This document shows, in pieces, positions 50,966 to 62,569 of a stretch of DNA of 64,000 nt. Source of the DNA: Campylorhamphus procurvoides (Eukaryota > Chordata > Aves > Passeriformes > Dendrocolaptidae); contig WBMV01002870.1 of NCBI GenBank assembly GCA_013396655.1, positions 74,450 through 138,449 on the forward strand, given 5' to 3'. The notes beneath the pieces were generated by a model, which was given only the letters and a program-made list of their open reading frames with translations, had not been told where the DNA came from and made no database searches. Made by a program: the position numbers and the translations under genes. Every line of letters starts with the position of its first letter. Position 1 is the stretch's first letter.

Positions 50966-51290
50966 TACAAAGTATTTACACAGTCATTTATGCCTTTTTC
51001 CTATCCGGTCTGGACTACTACAACGTGATCTGAGGCTAGTTACAAAGAGATATACAAGCTTTACAAGGTGCAGCATGCAGGAGGGTGATTAATGCAGAAA
51101 GATTAATGAACATAATTTTGAATTGGTAGGTTTTGTCTTATGCTACTTGCTCATTTTGTTATTAATAGGTGCAGAAATCATGACTCTTATTTCATAAATC
51201 CTCAAAGGGCTGGCACTGGGTTGCCACAGATAGCATTCTTGAAGCATCTTTGAAACAGCCTCTGATAAACAGGGACAAAAGAGATGATCA
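50966..51290 (+). mobile_element. Ancient L2-like LINE relic (reverse transcriptase C-terminal part)
   Basis: Read in one plus-strand frame, about 50981-51025 gives TVIYAFFLSGLDYYN, close to the conserved AF..SRLDYCN block of L2/CR1-clade reverse transcriptases. It is followed, after a stop codon, by a degraded LQ...A.R(V)I stretch. Further on, GACTCTTATTTCATAAATCC and AAAGGGCTGGCACTGGGTTG resemble the downstream LTYKALNGL(G)P(G)Y-coding part. Stops and frameshifts show it is long dead. The ends are approximate. The family name (L2 versus a related CR1-clade element) is not certain. Confidence 0.65.
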
Positions 51291-54235
51291 TCCAGGACCA
51301 AACATCTGAGAAGCAGGATAAATTAACTTGGGTGACGGTTCACTCTATCAAGGCAGTGGTACTTCTGGGGCCTCCATACCCTACTGTAAATCTGGCACTG
51401 TAAATCTCAGTGGGCTATTGCTGAAGTGGCCTCAGGTTTTTTCATGACTTAGTGGATTGTTTCCCGAGATTTTTATGGTGGGGAAATGACAGGAGGAATT
51501 TTTCACATGTGCCATCCCTCGAGACAGATGATTGCTAAGTAGTGATGCTGCACTTGTAGACAGTGACCAAAAGTGCTTGTTTCCTGGAGAGACCTCATGG
51601 GATCATGATATTTCTACTGAGCTACAGAGGCTTGTGCAGCACATAGATGCCCCTCACTTCATGCAAGTGCCATCAGTGCACAGTGCTAAGCTGCTGCAGC
51701 TGCCACCACACTGTATTCCTGTGATAAATTTCTGAAGACTTTGTTTGTCCACTGCCCACCACAGACAGTGGAGATCATGATCCCAAATATGTTCTGTGAA
51801 TGCTTCCCTTTTTTTTAGGAGAAATAAACAGAAAGAAAATTTGTACAAAAAGGGGTTTGGGCTAATTAGTTTTTTAATGCTAAGTTTGATTATTGAGATG
51901 ATGTGTGGCAATTTTTTATGTATAGTAAATGTGTACTGTAAGGTATAGAAAATATTTGGTCTTACACATTCAGCCTAGCAAGTTATCACGTGTCAGCTGA
52001 GCTGTGCTAACTGCCCAATTTTGTGTTCTTTGCCTGTGGCAGCTTTATAATGGTTCAATTTAGCTGGCCCTCAGAGAAAGCACCTGCAGAGATTTGGTGC
52101 ACCACAGACTGTCTCAGCCCTTACAGGCATGCAAAGCTGTGAGTTTCTCAATTTGCCCACTGCCGTTTACTGCGTGCTTGTACTACTTTGGGTTACAACA
52201 CATGTAATGTGGGGGATATACTGAAAGCCAGAGGCTCTCCCCAGATGTGAAGCACTGAACACCTGTAGGATGAGCTCCTCTGGTACATAATTGCCTCCCC
52301 TTGCCTTTATGACTGCTGGAGAACACATTCTCAGTGGTGAAGAAGTTGCAGATTTGAGGGGGAGGTGATGGGGGGCAGGACCAAAAGCTGGGGTGTTGCG
52401 GTGTGGTTGGTGTGAGTTGTAGGGGTATGAAATCCTGCACTGCAGATTTGCAGCCTATTCTAGGAATGCTAAGAAGCACTATGTTTTGCCACAGAAATGC
52501 ACCACACCCTGTCTGGGGTGTAAAGGGGGGAAAAAGAGAAGAGAGAATGAAGTAACAGACGAGGGAGTGACAGCAATTAAAGAGTTGCAACAGACACTGG
52601 TGCCTTAGGGGGCATGGGTGGCATGAACAGATCTGAGGAAGGAGAGTTAAAGGACGGGTGTAAGCTGTATGTAAAAGCTGTCATTTTTAGCTTAAACTAA
52701 CAACTAAAAATGTATTATGTTGAATGAAACTCAATGACCAATCTACTCCAAGGTACTTGTATACATTAAAATTCAACAAGAAAAAGAAACACAGTGTAAA
52801 GTGATAAAATAATACTAACAGTAAGAGTATGGTGCTTTTCAATCACATTACATGAGAAATCTGTGCCTGAAAGCCAGCTCTGGTAGTCACAAAGTACAAA
52901 ATAGTAAAGGAAATCAGTGCGACCTCTTTGTGTTACAAGAAAATATTTGGTAGAAAATACGAAATAGACATTGACAAATAGAGCCAGCTACAGAAGTAAT
53001 TAAAGAAAATTTGTTTCAAACAAGAGTAGAAACATACAACTAGTATTCAGAGATGTTGGAGATTTCATAATTGGACCATGACAACAAGAGTTGTATACTT
53101 CAAAATCGCCTCTTATTATGACAAGGCTCCTTCAGAAAGCAGAATTCATCAATCCTCTAAAATAAACTGAATGTACTTCTACACTAACTGATGTATGATC
53201 TATGTGAGACTTCTGTAAATTAATGTGTTCCTCCTACAATTCAGTTTTGTGGTGACATACAAAAGAGGTATATTTTCATATAAAGCACTATTTGCAAATG
53301 AAAGTCGCAAATGAATTTACATATTAAATTCTATTTTTGAAATGTGAAAATAAAACATCTGATCTGAAGAGGTAAGGAGCATTCAGAAGAATACCACCCC
53401 CGTCTGTCAGCAGAACATTTAGGACATTGTTTCTTGCGCAGTTGTTTTCTACATGCCAAATTTCATCTGGAAAGTCATGCATTCTGTAGGAAATAGATAT
53501 GATGTGTGAGAAAAAAAAAGAGCACACAGGGCAGAACCTTACTTGGTATGTGTGGGATGAGGAAGGTGAGTATCTAGTCCTATCATCAGTCTTCTGATAA
53601 GTCATAGGCCGACATAGCTAGCATTGCCTATACAATGTGTAGTTCTGGATGCTTGCTGAGAAGATCCAGCCATCCTGTATTGAAGAAATGCATGTGGATT
53701 TCCAACCTTCCATGGCACTGAGCAGGGATCTGTTCATATTTCCAGATCTGGGAGTAGTATATCCATGCAAACGGAGAAGTGACAGGATGCAGTCGAGATG
53801 AAGAACTACACTAAGGCTATGTTGCTGTCAGTGGCCTTAGTGGCCCAAGCTGGACCATGCCTGGTGCCTATTGAGCTTAGCCATCTCCTAAGTGACCCTT
53901 TGAGTTCAACACAGGTACTTCACATGATTATCTCAATTAAGCATGAGTAGAGAAAGCAAAGAATCATTACGTTCAGTTGGAAGAGAATAAAAGGAATAAA
54001 GGCTGTGACATCTTCAAGAGTTTAGCTCTGTAGGTCTCAGGACAGTCTTGTTTGCAGGAGGTGATGGACTTAGGAGAGGAGGGGCTTTTACATGGATTCT
54101 GAGTTTCTTGCAGCTGTTGAAAAGTTACCTTGACCATGCTGGAGTAATTAATTGGACTTGGCATTTCTGTGTGTAGTTAACTACAGATTTATGCATGGCA
54201 AAGCTCACTACTGTCCAAATGTACCTGGAGGGCCC
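51291..54235. other. Intergenic, no gene recognised
   Basis: Mixed AT-rich DNA. An ACTGTAAATCT duplication lies near 51384-51407. The block 53620-53930 is slightly GC-richer and may be an unrecognised old repeat. No coding evidence. Confidence 0.4.
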
Positions 54236-54910
54236 TCACTAAAAACCTTTGAAGTCATTATCAGTCTGAAATGAATCATGCCCTTAAACAAATATTTCTG
54301 GGAAGCCCACTGTGCATATGGAGGAATATTTTCTTGCTAAGCTGACATTTTGAAATCAAATAATTTTTTGGCTTCAGGCCTTAAAGGAAATGGGAAAACT
54401 TCCTTTTCACATATTATTTTTTAATGATGCAAAAAATATGTTTAAGTTTCTTTTTATTTTAAAGTGACTGTGTATTTTTTTCAGGGTTTTCTAAAGAGCC
54501 CAGCCCTAGAGCAAAAAGTACCCTGAACCCACTGTTGGAAGAGAAAGGATCAGAAAATACTGGCCTGAAAATTTTTTGAAAGTTTAAAGTTTGCAAAGCA
54601 GGGAATAAATGGAAACTCTTTTGCAACCACAAGAACTGTTTTGCACTGTGTGCCAGTCTGTGGGTGTTTGTGTGTGTCAGAGCTCGTCAGGTAGTTATCA
54701 GGATTACATTTTCCATCCATGCTTATGAATCACTCAGAAACTGATCCAGATTTCTGCTGTTGCTTTGTTATTTGTAAGCATAAATTGAATAATTGGGGTG
54801 ATTAACTTTCAGGCTATAGAATGTCCATAAATTTATTGCTGCAGTGTATCACCACTGTCTGTTCACATAAGGTGCTTGAGTAACAATTTTACAGTGTAAG
54901 CTTTCAGCTT
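54236..54910. promoter_or_regulatory. Candidate conserved elements
   Basis: Two motif-dense AT-rich blocks: about 54240-54410 (AAATCAAATAATTTTTTGG) and about 54710-54900 (TAAATTGAATAATTGGGGTG, GGTGATTAAC, CATAAATTTATTGC). They lie between repeat-bearing regions but contain no recognised repeat. Weak, composition-based call. Confidence 0.25.
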
Positions 54911-55939
54911 TTTTTTTGGAGAACTAAAACTTTGAGGAAATTTGAGCAACGAATATCAAACTGTCAGAATTTAACCACAGTTAAAGGATCTGATTTACAA
55001 TTTCTGTTGTGAGTCTTCATCTAATGGGAAGCAAATGTTGCATACTTTCTGTAATGTAGGCAAAGTTTTGCTCATTTGAGTTGTGCTACTGAAGCAAAAG
55101 AGTCACTTCTAGGAACCACTCCCCATCAGTTTACCAAGGACGCTTGTTTTTGTGCAATTCAGTTAGTAACTTGAGTTATCTTGGGTGTGAATTCATAATA
55201 TCTGAAAAAAAAATGCCCAAACTATATGCATATGTGCTTCTCATTATTATTTTGTTATAACAAATTGTTGCTAGCCCAATAATGCTGTGAAGCAAATAGC
55301 AGTATTAAAATATTTGGGGGATAGTTACTAAAGGACCTCTGGAGGAGGTTAGTTCTTGCATGCCCAGCCTTTATGTATTGTTAACACCTGGGTGATGCCT
55401 GAGGCATGCCAGCCAATAATTATATACCTTCATATTTCTTTCCTGACAGTCTGTCATCATTAGTTTTAACTCTGAGTTAAAAAGATATTCTTCATGCCTT
55501 TCCCTTTCCTCTGTACCAAATTTTACAATATCTTCGGCAAAATCATAGTTATTTCATCAGCAGGTTACATAATGGGGTTCATTACAACCATTTTGCACAC
55601 AAAAAACCAATAATGCTGTGCTGGATGTTCTGAACTACTTAAGCAACAGCTGAAGAACAGACTGTTTGAGCAAACACATTGCAAAAAAGTCATTTGCAAT
55701 TAAAATATTTTTAATAAAGTTCCTAATGACCGTATATTGATCTTCATTTAAATCCGGACCATCATGGTTTGCACCTCAGGGAAAGAAAACAGCATTAGGA
55801 TTTACTTGTAATTCATGAATGGTCACTCCAGCAGTTGCCTTTCTGTGAGAAGCAGGAAGCCATCAAACACCCACACATCAGTAACTCATGAAAGCTGAGC
55901 TGGAACAAGAAGAGTTCAGTTCTTTACATGAATTCGTAG
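54911..55939. other. Intergenic, no gene recognised
   Basis: AT-rich unique DNA up to the border of an ancient LINE. Nothing else recognised. Confidence 0.4.
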
Positions 55940-56700
55940 GGTTGAATGACAGAAGGAATCAGTAGGTCATCTGGTCTGATCTCTTGTATAATATGAGCAT
56001 CTACCTCTGTAATGAGGTTAATAATTTCCTATTAATTAGTGCATATGTTAAATCTGACTTATGTAAAGCTTTCATTCTTTATGCGAAGGAATGAAAATGT
56101 GGGCAGACTACAGACTACATGTCCATTGGTCCTTGCTCCAGGGATTAATCATTCTTGCAGTTAACAATTAGGGCATTTCCCCTTCTAAATTTCCTTTTGT
56201 TTACCTTTCATCTGCTGGGTGGTCTGTTTTGGTTTTGGTGGTTTTTTTGTTTTGTTTGTTTTTGGTGGTTTTGTTTGTTTGTTTGTTGGAGGTTTTTTGT
56301 TTTGTTATGCCTTTAATGATTTATTAAAACTCCTTTTATAGTCACTGTTTTTTTTTGCCATGTAGATATTTTATACGTTGTAAGCAGACCATCTCTCACT
56401 ATTGCTTTTGAAAAACCTCTGCAGATTCCTTATTCCAGCTATGCAAGGCATTTTCTTTGAGGTCTCAGATACATGGTGTGCACCTTCAATGTATTTCTTG
56501 AAATAAGAACACCAAAGCTGGAGGAAGCATTCCAGTATTAGTCTCACCAATGCCATAAGGTGCAGCTGAATCACCTTGACTTTGGCCCATTTATTGCTTT
56601 TTGTGTATCTGTGGATCATAAATGCCTCTTTTGCTGGGTCACTATAATGGAAGCTTACTTTCACAAATCTGTTTACCTAGATGTCATTAATTCCTACCTT
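55940..56700 (-). mobile_element. Ancient CR1/L3-like LINE, 3' part
   Basis: Antisense to the element, AATCAGTAGGTCATCTGGTC with TGATCTCTTGTATA (from 55958) resembles the 3' end of old CR1/L3-type LINEs. From about 56500, AGAACACCAAAGCTGGAGGA and GTATTAGTCTCACCAATGCC, then CTCTTTTGCTGG, match the late-ORF2 region in the same orientation. A GTTT-rich tract (56222-56306) interrupts it. Heavily decayed. Confidence 0.55.
56222..56306. repeat. (GTTT)n-rich low-complexity tract
   Basis: Runs of GTTT and GTTTT mixed with GGTGG; plus-strand T/G-rich. Confidence 0.85.
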
Positions 56701-56759
56701 TTTTTGTTTGTTGGGTTTTTTTGTTTTTTTTTGTTTGTTTGTTTGTTTGGGTTTTTTTT
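56700..56759. repeat. (GTTT)n low-complexity tract
   Basis: TTTTTGTTTG and GTTTGTTTGTTTG units with poly-T. It lies between the old LINE and the younger CR1. Confidence 0.85.
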
Positions 56760-56833
56760 CCTCACTGATGCAATTTCTTAGCATATGGTTTCGGTCAACA
56801 TTGTTTTTTTCCCCTTACATGTATGACTTTCTT

Positions 56834-57600
56834 AGAATCATAGAATTGTTTGTATGGAAAAGACTTTTAAACGTCATCTAGTCCAACCTGCCTGCATCAA
56901 GCAGGGAGCTCTTCAACTAGATCAGGTTGCTCAGAGCCTCATCCAATCTGCCCTTGAATGTTCCCAGGTATGGGATATTTTGGGTGACCTGTTTCAGTGT
57001 TTCACCACTGTCATTATAAAAAAATTTCCTTCCTATTATAATCTAAATGGAACCTCTTTTAGTTTAAAACCATTACCCCTTGTGTTTTGCAACAGGTCTT
57101 TCTCACAATTTTGTGCCCATCTTTCTTGTAGGCACCTTTAGATACTGGGAGGCTGCTAAAATGTCTCCCTGAAGCCTTCCCTTTTCCAGGTTGAACAGCC
57201 CCGACATTCTCAGCTTGTCTTCATAGGAGAGATTCTCCAGCCCTCTGACCATCTTCATGGCTTCCTCTGGACCCACTCTAACAGATCCGTGGCTTTCCTC
57301 TGCCAAGGACCCCAGACTTGGATGCAGTAAAGGTGGGGCAGAATAGAAGGGCAGAATCATCTTTGACCTGCTGGCCACTCCTCCCTTGACGCAGCCCAGG
57401 ATGAGGTTGGCTTTCTGGGCTGCAAGGGCACATTGTTTGCTCATGTCCAGCTTTTAATCCACCAGTACCCCCAAGTTCTCTGCAAGGCTTTTCTCAATTC
57501 CTTGATCTTCCAGCCTGTACTGATAATAGGTGACTGCATACCTAGTTTAGATTTTGACAGGGTATCCGGCCTGCCCTCCTCTCAGTTTCATTTGCTATTC
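56834..57600 (-). mobile_element. CR1 LINE copy (minus strand)
   Basis: The plus strand begins AGAATCATAGAATTG, the reverse complement of the CR1 octamer tail, followed by the usual TCTAGTCCAACCTGCC-like 3'UTR segment. Moving right it covers the end of ORF2. In the minus strand, 57444-57103 reads through MSKQCALAAQKANLILG and later MVRGLENLSYEDKLR, blocks recognisable from the CR1 reverse-transcriptase C-terminus. The right (5') end fades at about 57560-57600. Internal deletions and frame breaks show a dead, 5'-truncated copy. Confidence 0.9.
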
Positions 57601-58110
57601 AGCTATGATCAATGACAGCTACAGACCTGGTTACTAACATTAGGCTAAATACAGACCCCACTAGAAATACCTGCTGCTGGAGATAATTCCCAAATTTTTG
57701 AAACCAGTCTGTGATCCATTATCCTCAAATAATCAAATCATATTTCTGACAAGATGTAATTTCCAACATACTCTGATGACTTCTGGTAGTATTAATATAT
57801 CCTTTAATTATTTGTGATGTAAATCCTACATGACTTTTTCATTAATCTATCCTGGATTAATACCCAGATCACTGGTCTTAAGTTATGCAGGTCATCTGCT
57901 TGCCCTTCTGTTGGGAGCTTTCACAAAATTAATGCTCTCTAGGCATCTGAAGTCTTTCTGCTATTGCAAGCAGTACTGGAGATTAGCATCAGCCAGCGAA
58001 GCCTTTCAGCTAATTCTTATGAAATTTTTGGCTGAAAATTTTCTGAATCTGCTTTTAAGATACCCATCTCTTGTGGATATTGTTCAACATCCTTCTGAAT
58101 TACTTACAGA
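57601..58110 (-). mobile_element. Ancient CR1/L3-like LINE, upstream (ORF2) part
   Basis: ATACAGACCCCACTAGAAAT (near 57648) and later CTGGTCTTAAGTTATGCAGG and TTTCACAAAATTAATGCTCT resemble, in the minus orientation, the reverse-transcriptase-encoding part of old CR1/L3 LINEs. Orientation and degree of decay match the 3' part at 55940-56700, so the two probably belong to one element split by the younger CR1. Weak local matches only. Confidence 0.4.
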
Positions 58111-60263
58111 CTGCAAAGTGCCGTAATGCCCTGCAGTCTCATGCATCATCCTTTTTATTGTCTCAGCAGCAACATTTCTTGGTGACAAGGCTTTTGCTCT
58201 GGTCTAGGTATAAGAGCTGGCAATTGTGGTGAACACTGTTAGTTTCTTTCCATCATGATTCATAAATACTGTGGGAACAGTCTGTTATTTGACTTGCAGG
58301 TATAATTGTCACTGAATTCAGCAGAACCTGTGGCAAATACAGTAAAGGAGTTGCAGAGCGAAATAACATACTTGGGTGGTTAAATTGGCCAAATGAAAGT
58401 GGAGATCTCTCATTCTCTACAAACCTTACCTTTTTCTGATGGGACTCACAACTGTAGTCTGAACACAACAGCCAAATCCTTAACATGTGAATGACTTGAA
58501 TGACTGTACGGTTTGGACATCACAAGATGTGCGTATTAAACTAGATCACTATTATCAGTGTCTTTCAGAATGCTACTCATGCACTGCTTGGTCTTAATAC
58601 TATTCTAACACAGTCAAATGCACTTCCTAAAGTTAGAGCCTTGCATGATTTCTGTTGAAAAAGAACAGATAGTCTCAGTAGTTATTGCTGAAAATGGTCC
58701 ATAGAAGGTTTAGGAGTGAACAAATCAGTACAAATCTGTAACAAAGTATTTTCTAGTAGCATTTGTGATGGTTTTGTAATTTCTTTGTAAGTCTAGAAAT
58801 ATGCAGGTTTTTAAAATGTGAGGTGCCTGACTATTATATACATAAATTCTTGAAATATACAGGTAGCAGTTAAATTGGTGTATGTTGAACAAATGAAGCA
58901 ACTGAAACAATAAGAACTAACATTAATTTAGTTACTATTTTGAATGCATCATAAGTTCAAGGCATAAAAAAGATATCTAAAGCGGAAAGACACTTCTTAA
59001 AAATAGAAAAAGATATGAGGAAAACCCATGCAATTAAATGAAACTATAGAATAAATAATATAGAAAAAAGTACTTTTCAAAGAAAGGGTATGCTTTTTGG
59101 CTCTGATTTAAGGAGCATTTACGCATCCAGGTTATGAAAAATGTTGCTTCTAATCACCTTGTAATAGCAGTGAAAGATACCTACTGGTAATCACAAATGT
59201 GCACAAACACAAACGAACTTATGTATTTCCCCCCAGTGTAGAGTAACAAACAAGAGCAACCCTAAACATTACTTCAGTGCACTGCCTGGAAAATATTTTG
59301 TCCAAGATGTGCTGAAATTGGCAAGATAACTTTATACTGATCATCCCCTGTTCTGCCATGTTTTATGAAAAAAACACAGGAAGTTGTATGTATGTATCTT
59401 CTTTATGTCAATGCTCAGAAGGGAGAAAAGACTTAACTTGCATCTTGAAAAACCTCAGAAACGCAGAATCAAATGACATTCTATTACCCATTCCATATAC
59501 TTTCTGTTCCGAGCAGCCTGCATTAGAAACAGCCTGTAGTGGCAAATATTGGCTTATTATTTTTTTTTTAGGGAGACCTTAGAAAGGTTTTCTGCAATTA
59601 CTTTATGAAGCAGGGACATTAATAAACTAAAGTAACCACTAATACGGTACCTCTTGTATTAAAAGTAATTTATATATGGTTTAGTTAGTTTGAACCCAAA
59701 AAAACCCCATCCAGTACTGGTACCAGTACATAGTATCTAGTTATCTAAACAAGAGGTGTTCACAAATTGTTAGACAGAAAATAAAATTTGCTTAACAACA
59801 AACAAATTTGCTATGTTTCATAATCAGAAAAAAGAACTCAATATTATAGAACAGAGTACAATGTACATGGGGAGAGAAAATGAAAATAAAATAAGCAATC
59901 AGCATGAATATGGATAACAGCAAATAGAAATAAGAAAATTACAAACTCTTGTTATCACTGCAGTGAGGATGAAAATGTTATACTGGGTCTGAAAAAGAGT
60001 AGCAGCCAGGGATCAAACTGAACATCCTGGTGGTGCTGAACCTTGTGCACATGGAGTCAAAAGACAAAACTGGAGTTGCTAGAAATCCTGTTGGTGGACA
60101 TCAATTTCCCTGAAAATATTTGAGTTCTCTTTTTTTTTTTTCTGAAGACAGAACAAATCCAATTGATAAAAGCAACTGCACTGATGTAGCACGATGTTTT
60201 CAGTAAGAACTGTTACTATGAAACTGTGACCATGTATTCCTCCACATTAAAAGTTTGCCTTTT
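58111..60263. other. Intergenic, no gene recognised
   Basis: AT-rich unique DNA with A-rich stretches near 58900-59060 and 59696-59708. No recognised gene or repeat. Confidence 0.4.
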
Positions 60264-60429
60264 GATATATATATATATATGGAAGTATGAAGCGCGATTG
60301 AGTGCAGGTTGATTCTGTGGCTCTGTGTGGCCCATGCAATTCAAACAATTTTTCTGGAAGAAAATATGCTAAGAAAAACATGTTATATATGTATATATAT
60401 ATGACATATATATATATATATATATGTCA
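60264..60429. repeat. TA microsatellites with a 28-bp perfect palindrome
   Basis: A (TA)n run at about 60265-60280 and another cluster at 60383-60429. The part 60402-60429 is a perfect palindrome: TGACATATATATAT followed by its reverse complement. TA-rich palindromes readily form cruciforms. Confidence 0.9.
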
Positions 60430-60852
60430 CAGATCATACTGAGACTCGTGGCTTCACTTGGTAGATAACTCAGTTTGAGCTGGATAATTTGGTTAACTTT
60501 GGAGCAAACAAGTAATGTGACGTAATTAAATATAGGCAGAAACAAATTAGAACCACAAATATGACTATGTTTGCCCAAGGTGCTTCCTCCTCCTGAACAG
60601 GGCTTTGTGATATACCTGTAACTAGTCACTATCTCTTTAAGCAGGTGGGTAAACAAGAAAATAAGGGCTGCGATAGTCTCAAAGAGCAACAGCCATCTTT
60701 TTTTTTGCCGTGACATACATAAAATTATAAAAAATGTACCCTCTTCTAAATAGTATAATCTACCAGATTTGAGTGTATCACTCACATCACCTTTTTCCAT
60801 CACAAACTGTGCTATAGCTCAACTCATACAAGTTGTCATAGACGTCTTAGGC
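60430..60852. other. Intergenic, no feature recognised
   Basis: AT-rich sequence between the TA repeat and the SINE; nothing supported. Confidence 0.4.
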
Positions 60853-60999
60853 ATCACAGAATATTCTGGGTTAGAAGGGACTCACAATGACCAAGTCCAG
60901 CTCTTAAGTGAATGGCTTATACTGGGATTGAACTCACAACCTTGGCATTACTCTTACCGACCAACTAATGTTGGTTCTAACCAACTGAGCTAGTTCAGT
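60853..60999 (-). mobile_element. tRNA-Ile-derived SINE with CR1-like tail (TguSINE1 type)
   Basis: On the minus strand the element opens with a tRNA-Ile-like head: an A-box TAGCTCAGTTGG (60992-60981), then TAATGCCAAGG, then a B-box GTTCAATCC (60933-60925) and a CCAGTATAAGCCA-like acceptor end. A CR1-like tail follows (GGACTTGGTCATTGTGAGTC, CCCTTCTAACC, CAGAATATTCTGTGAT), ending near 60853. This head-tail layout is known from the zebra finch SINE TguSINE1, mobilised by CR1 machinery. The A-to-B-box distance is about 14 bases longer than in a real tRNA, and AGTTGGTCGGTAAGAG looks like a local copy of the D-arm region. It is therefore a retroposon, not a working tRNA gene. Confidence 0.8.
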
Positions 61000-62171
61000 A
61001 TATGCCATTCACTTTTTTTTTTGTTGTTGAGAATTGTGTAAGATCCAAAGTAACATCCATGTTTAACTGCAGGCAAACCATTTTCAGAGAATAAACACAG
61101 AATTACAGGTGCCCAACCTTGCACTGGCCAGAGTGCAAGGAAAAGTGCACTGGCCAGAGTGCTGAGAAAGCTCTGCCTTTTCTCAGTGAGTCTGTCCAGG
61201 GGTACTAAATATCTCCGTGGCTCTACAGACAGGTTTTATCAGAGAACAAAATTGCTTAGCTAGAATAAGATAATTCTTTGTATAGCAAGATCAAGGGTCT
61301 TTCAGGTAACTCATATTAAACAAGCTCTGAAAAAAAGATCTCTGAATTCCTCTTTCCTGCCCATTGTATTCTTACAGTGCAAAGTTTCCCCCCTCACTGG
61401 CCTTTTAGACCAGAAACAGTAAATAGCCCTTAGTTTGCTCAAACCCCTTGTTTAGGAAAGTCTTTTTCTTTCCATTATGCCAGAGAGAGGTCTGCTTCCT
61501 TCTGCACACAGGCTCCCTCCTTTTGCCAAATCCTTTCTCCTTCTGCACACTTCCATGTCATGTCCCCCCTCCTGCTTGTGCTCCTAGAAGCATTTCATGC
61601 TGGCTGTGTCCAGGAAGGGTTCAGTTCTCCTCCCTCCAGAGGGTGCCCAGAGTACAGGAACCAGGACAGATTGCTTTTCTTCCTCCTGAAAGCCTTCTTT
61701 AATACAACACAGTAAATGGTACTCACAAAATAAACAGAATACAAACTTACTAAGTACTTGCACCATTGCTCTCAGACAGGCTGAGAACTTGTAATAAAAT
61801 GATTCCTGGAATAATTCAGCATTTAGCACTCTTTGTTGCAGCAGGAAAGCAACGCTGCTCTTGCACTGCATATGTTACATGTAAAATATACTTAATAAAC
61901 TATAGTTCCACCTGGCAGGACATGCTGAATCCTGTCTGTTTTAGAAGAAAAGATATTCTAAAGAGTCTGCAGTTGCATATTTTTCAGACGTTAAACCAAA
62001 AAGAAGTGAGGTGAAAAGTGAAAGTGCTGAGCACAATCAATCAAATAAAAAAATGAGAAAATAAGTGTTGCAACTGAGCATAAAAAGAAAAAAAAACAAT
62101 GAAAAAAGATGCTGCAGTATATAGAGACAGGAAAATATTACAGCCACTGTTTTAAAAGTGTTTGGTATTCC
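61000..62171. other. Intergenic; contains a 17-bp direct repeat
   Basis: GC-richer pyrimidine stretch at 61390-61690 without a recognisable exon, then AT-rich DNA. No gene recognised. Confidence 0.4.
61120..61162. repeat. 17-bp direct repeat of an imperfect palindrome
   Basis: TGCACTGGCCAGAGTGC occurs exactly twice, 26 bases apart start to start (61120-61136 and 61146-61162). Each copy has GCACT...AGTGC inverted arms. Confidence 0.85.
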
Positions 62172-62569
62172 TACTGGCTGAAAGAATTGGGCCTATTCAG
62201 TCTGGAGAAAAGAAGGTTCCAAGGAGACCTTAGAACACCTTCTAGTACCTAAAGGGGGCCTACATGAAGGCTGTAGAGGGACTTTTCATAAGGACATGTA
62301 GTGGTAGGTCAAAGGGGAATGACCTTAAGCTGAAGGAGGGTAGGTTTAGATTATATATTAGAAAGAAACTCTTTACTATAAGGGTGGTGAGGCACTGGAA
62401 CAAGCTGCCCAGAGAAGTTGTGGCTGCCCCTTTACTGGATGTGTTCAAGACCAAGCTGGATGGGTGTCTGAGTAACCTGGTCTAGTGGAAGGTGTCTCTG
62501 CCCACATCAGGATAGTCGGATAGATCTTTTAGGTCCCTTCCAACCCAAACCATTCTATGATTCTATGAA
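62172..62569 (+). mobile_element. CR1 LINE, 5'-truncated, 3' end intact
   Basis: About 400 bp in plus orientation ending in GGTCCCTTCCAACCC, AAACC and two ATTCTATG octamers, the defining CR1 3' end. The ORF2 C-terminal segment is still open at 62264-62485. It includes LKEGRFRLYIRKKLFTIRVV and the VRHWNKLPREVV block and stops after CLSNLV, where CR1 ORF2 normally ends. Short length from heavy 5' truncation is the normal fate of CR1 insertions. It is less decayed than the copy at 56834-57600, so probably younger. Not mobile on its own. Confidence 0.95.

Noticed and set aside
57103..57444. 113-codon minus-strand frame as a host gene
   Set aside because: It is the C-terminal part of CR1 ORF2 inside a decayed LINE copy.
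60925..60999. tRNA-Ile gene
   Set aside because: A and B boxes are recognisable but the spacing is too long, the acceptor stem does not pair and a CR1-like tail follows; it is a SINE.
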